64,000 nucleotides of DNA, from positions 1,674,001 through 1,738,000 of the forward strand of contig NC_072813.1 in the NCBI RefSeq assembly GCF_003013715.1. The letters run 5' to 3'. Below are positions 60,704 to 64,000 of the stretch, in pieces. The notes under the pieces are model-generated. The model worked only from the letters and a program-made list of their open reading frames with translations, had not been told where the DNA came from and made no database searches. How positions within the stretch are numbered: position 1 is the first letter of the stretch; every line of letters starts with the position of its first letter. A program made the translations under genes and the position numbers. This DNA comes from Candidozyma auris (lineage: Eukaryota; Ascomycota; Pichiomycetes; Serinales; Metschnikowiaceae).

Positions 60704-61742
60704 GACAGCGACGGCCGGAGCTTATCTAGTGAACTGAGTTCTTTCGGGAGTTGACCAAGAAGTAGTAGGTTGAGTTCGTGATGGTACTTTCCTGCAGAAG
60801 GTGCCGAGCCATTGTATAATTAGAAATGAAAGGGGGGTTGGTGGCAGGGGATAATTTGTTAAGAAGAGGACAGTATGTAGATACAGAGATCGGCTATATA
60901 TAGTTTTCAAGGGATGACACTTTGTGTTGAATTTGGGTGTTTAGTGTGGTCGTTTCTGAGCACTAGGGGGGAGCTCCTCACAGGCATTTCGCAGCCAGCG
61001 CCTGAGGACCTTCAGGCTCAAAAGTCGTATGAGGTTTCCAATGGGTAAAGAGGCACAATTTACTAAAAGAAAAAATAAAAAAAAATGTTTCTGGCTTAGC
61101 TTTGGATGAAAAGTGTAGGAGCAGGGTTGGTGACGTGAGGAATGCCTAATCATCTATATTACTAGTGTATAGAGTATTACGTTACACAGTAGGATTGCAA
61201 AACGGAAAATTGGAATGAGCCTCGACAGTGTGAATAAATTATGGCGTTCAACATAATTTCTCTACTGAATACAGACATAGCTCCTAAAAAACTTCTAAAT
61301 TATCCTCTCCTCCAAGGTCTGTGGAGCTCCACTTAACCACTTACCTACTCCCTACAAACAAATAAGTCATGAAGTTCCTAGAAGTCTTAAACTTCGGAAA
61401 CCTTGAAACTTCTCGAGCCCACGGGCCTAAACCACTATATTATGTTCGACTAATTAAGTAATTTGTGTCCCTCTTGTGTATGGTACTTTATACTCATTTT
61501 GCAACCATTACTGTGAATAATAGTACAGTGAGAAACGCTGTAACCAAATCTACAATGCCAATTCCTACAATTTACAAAAAAAGCTTCTAGCGAACGGAGA
61601 ACTTCAATCCTGCAAACCTTCTTTGTCTCTTTATTCGCCACCTTCAACTCCTTTCTGCTTCACCTCTTAAATCGCTAGCCTTCACCTCCTCCTACCTTCA
61701 TACAGCTCGATGCTCATCTCCACCAAGTAGCTCTTTCAACTC
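60704..61742. other. 1-kb divergent promoter region, kinase / SUV3
   Basis: Contains the exact recurrent element at 60987-60997, a near copy TTTTGCAACCA about 61497-61507 on the SUV3 side, and TATA-like sequence at 60895-60902. No gene seen. Confidence 0.45.
60987..60997 (-). promoter_or_regulatory. TGGCTGCGAAA element in the kinase/SUV3 promoter
   Basis: Exact copy on the reverse strand, 284 bp upstream of the kinase ATG and 746 bp upstream of SUV3. Confidence 0.5.
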
Positions 61743-63920
61743 ATGCTAATAACAGCGACTCGTACACGCGTATTGCCGTGTTCTCGCTACTTGCTATCGC
61801 TAAGGGGCGGCCCCAAAGTATGGCAGGCTCGGTATTTTGCCACTGGCGCTACTTCCACTGTTCAAGAGCCTCCACTACCGAAGCTATATAAGGGACAAGA
61901 CCCGCTCGAGCAGCTTCGCCAGATTACACAATATTCGTTGTTTTCCGTGAGGGAGAAGCTTTTTAAACGTGAGCTCAAGTTTCCCTTCGAGGAGCTAAAT
62001 CACTGGAGCCAGCAGCGCATCGACCGTAAGGTATCGTTGTTCGAGCAAGATCTATACAAGGCATACGAAGAGTTTCTAGACGATCCGCAAAAGTTACAAG
62101 AGATCGCCAAAGTTTCGATGGCAGACTACTTCAAACCTAGATTTGATAAGATCGGCGCAATTGTGTATTCTATCCATTTGAACATGTACCCCAATGAACT
62201 TGCCAAATTCAACAACTACTCTAAGAAGCTGGAAATCATCACCGATATTCTTCTCAAGATGCTCTGGCAGCATCACACGGAGGCCTCCCTTGTATCGGAA
62301 GCAGCTGACTCGTCTCAACTTTGGGACTTGCTGGCTCCTGCTGAGTGGTTCCCAAAAGCCAGGCGAATGAAAAGAAAGATTGTGATGCATGTGGGACCCA
62401 CGAACTCGGGAAAGACATACAACTCTCTCCAAGCGCTTGCAAAGGCTAAACTGGGATATTATGCTGGTCCTTTGCGTCTTCTAGCGAGAGAAATTTACGA
62501 GAGATTTCAGGAACAAGGCATCAGTTGCAACTTGATCACAGGTGAGGAAGTGATCCCTTCGTTGGATGACTTTGACAATGTCACCGAGATTTCCTCAGGT
62601 ACGATCGAGATGATCCCGTTGAACAAAAGTATGGACATTTGTATCATCGATGAAATCCAGATGATTGCAGACCCTTTGAGAGGCTCTGCGTGGACAAATG
62701 CCGTCTTGGGTGTACAAGCTAAAGAACTTCATCTCTGCGGTGAGCCCAGTGCCGTGAACCTCATTAAAGAGCTTGTGAAGAACACAGGTGATGAGCTTCA
62801 TATCAAGGAATACCAAAGATTGGGGAAGCTTACCGTGGAACAAAGAGCAGTGAGAGACTTGAAGCATCTCAGGAAAGGGGACTGCGTCATTGTGTTCTCC
62901 AAGAGGAAAATCCTCGAGCTCAAGTGTGAAATTGAAAACAAGACTGATCTCAAAGTGGGTGTTATTTACGGCGCCCTTCCTCCAGAAATCAGATCGAAAG
63001 AGGCTAGTAACTTCAACTCTGGCAAATACGACGTGCTCGTAGCCTCAGACGCCGTGGGGATGGGTCTCAATCTTCGGATCAAACGTATAGTGTTTGGGTC
63101 TATGATGAAATTCGACGGCAATGAAATGGTCCCGCTTAGCGTCTCTGCTACAAAACAAATTGCAGGGCGTGCTGGGCGCTACAGCGCTACTGCTGGAGAG
63201 CTGGAGGGATTCGTCACGGCATTGGACTCAAGGGATATGCGTACACTCAAGCATCAGATGAAGCAGACCACGGAATTCTTACCCAAAGCCTGTATCTGGC
63301 CGCCTAGAGAGTTCTGGACCTACTACTTAGCGCTGTTCAGAAACCCAATTCTGCTTGCGGATGCCATCAAGAAGTTCGATAGCCAAGCATCAAAGTACAG
63401 GTTGAAGGACTACTTCTACATGGAGTTTGGCCGTCAGGTCGAGTTGCTCGAAGCGATAGTGGCCAGCAACTTGCACACGAGTCTCACAATTGAAGACCAA
63501 ATCACGCTCATGCTTGCACCGGTGAACTTCAGAGGCGTGGGGCCAGAGGTGATTGAAACGTGTGTCAAGTTTTTTGAAGCCATCCTGAAGGCTGAGCCCA
63601 AAACCGTATTTGATTTCGAGTTTTTGCATCTACACGTGCTCCAACAACGTCCCTCTGTCGCTGGCTCTCCAGAACAGATTTTGGACTACCTTAGTGCGCT
63701 AGAGAACGACCACAAGTTGGTGTTATGTTACATGTGGCTTAGCCAAAGATGGCCCACTGTTTTCGTTGATAAAGAAAGCGCCCATGAGATCAAGACAATG
63801 GTGGAGAAGCGTATCAGTGAGGAATTGCTCTGTTTACGGAAAGTATCTCAGAGCAGGAGGTCAAGCAAAAATTGGCTGCAAAAAGTGGGTTCGCGGTCCC
63901 CCAAACGAAGAAAAGCATAA
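61743..63920 (+). CDS. SUV3: Mitochondrial RNA helicase Suv3
   Basis: Suv3 is the ATP-dependent RNA helicase of the mitochondrial degradosome, working with the exonuclease Dss1. The 725-residue product starts at ATG 61743 with an Arg/Leu-rich presequence (MLITATRTRVLPCSRYLL). The helicase core has Walker A HVGPTNSGKTYN near residues 215-226, GYYAGPLRLLAREIYERF, DEIQMIAD at about 303-310, VIFSKRKI, VASDAVGMGLNL and QIAGRAGRY. The C-terminal domain has the usual FLPKACIWPP segment. The last 25 residues are basic (RKVSQSRRSSKNW). Length is normal (737 in S. cerevisiae). A TGGCTGCAAAA near-copy at 63873 is in the coding sequence and is probably chance. Confidence 0.96.
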   Translation: MLITATRTRVLPCSRYLLSLRGGPKVWQARYFATGATSTVQEPPLPKLYKGQDPLEQLRQITQYSLFSVREKLFKRELKFPFEELNHWSQQRIDRKVSLFEQDLYKAYEEFLDDPQKLQEIAKVSMADYFKPRFDKIGAIVYSIHLNMYPNELAKFNNYSKKLEIITDILLKMLWQHHTEASLVSEAADSSQLWDLLAPAEWFPKARRMKRKIVMHVGPTNSGKTYNSLQALAKAKLGYYAGPLRLLAREIYERFQEQGISCNLITGEEVIPSLDDFDNVTEISSGTIEMIPLNKSMDICIIDEIQMIADPLRGSAWTNAVLGVQAKELHLCGEPSAVNLIKELVKNTGDELHIKEYQRLGKLTVEQRAVRDLKHLRKGDCVIVFSKRKILELKCEIENKTDLKVGVIYGALPPEIRSKEASNFNSGKYDVLVASDAVGMGLNLRIKRIVFGSMMKFDGNEMVPLSVSATKQIAGRAGRYSATAGELEGFVTALDSRDMRTLKHQMKQTTEFLPKACIWPPREFWTYYLALFRNPILLADAIKKFDSQASKYRLKDYFYMEFGRQVELLEAIVASNLHTSLTIEDQITLMLAPVNFRGVGPEVIETCVKFFEAILKAEPKTVFDFEFLHLHVLQQRPSVAGSPEQILDYLSALENDHKLVLCYMWLSQRWPTVFVDKESAHEIKTMVEKRISEELLCLRKVSQSRRSSKNWLQKVGSRSPKRRKA

Positions 63921-64000
63921 TCGGCGAGGAACCCCGCGATCGGAAAAACCTGAGTGGGGCGGCCGGGGAACAAAGGGCAAAAAACTGGTCACCAGAGCAA

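Overview
The window looks like a piece of nuclear chromosome from a budding yeast of the CTG clade (Serinales), probably the Metschnikowiaceae (Clavispora / Candida auris-like). The evidence is compact and almost intron-free genes, orthologues of Saccharomyces genes such as MOT1, MET7, SUV3 and KOG1, genes present in Candida but absent from S. cerevisiae (CDG1, a GPHR-type protein, eIF3m), and in-frame CTG codons in MET7 where I recall serine in S. cerevisiae. The species is not determined. Translations should be read with CUG as serine. Several open frames in this window begin at GTG or TTG; unless noted I start genes at the first supported ATG.

Layout. 1-2814: 5' part of KOG1 (TORC1 raptor), cut by the window edge. 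3462-3968: SPP381 splicing factor, with a possible frame break at its 3' end. 4460-7571: divergent pair CDG1 (cysteine dioxygenase) and SSU1 (sulfite pump). 7858-11129: an unrecognised ORF and TRS65. 11227-11332: intron-containing tRNA-Pro(UGG), followed by about 2 kb of decayed sequence. 13371-17803: PRD1 with an unusual membrane-anchor-like N-terminus, and GRS1 with a possible non-AUG mitochondrial form. 17876-20365: about 2.5 kb without an intact gene. 20366-24142: a Baeyer-Villiger-type monooxygenase and a GPHR-family membrane protein. 24801-28520: MHR1 and a Zn2Cys6 regulator. 29683-40506: TYW1, ALG2, a DUF1992 protein, GDT1, MED8, a WBP11-like protein and RIM2. 40829-46603: MOT1. 47704-52460: a CCDC124/Lso2-like protein, homocitrate synthase and a probable PCL-type cyclin. 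54531-63920: MET7, eIF3m, a YPL150W-like kinase and SUV3.

Most genes are unrelated housekeeping neighbours. The clear functional unit is CDG1-SSU1: one enzyme turns excess cysteine into a sulfite precursor and the other exports sulfite. Their shared 1-kb intergenic region carries two copies of a 23-bp imperfect palindrome placed almost symmetrically, about 215 bp from each start codon. The second pattern is an 11-bp word, TGGCTGCGAAA, found exactly seven times in either orientation, always between genes and usually 100-500 bp upstream of a start codon. It is a candidate general promoter element.

I found no CRISPR array, intact transposon, rRNA or snRNA.
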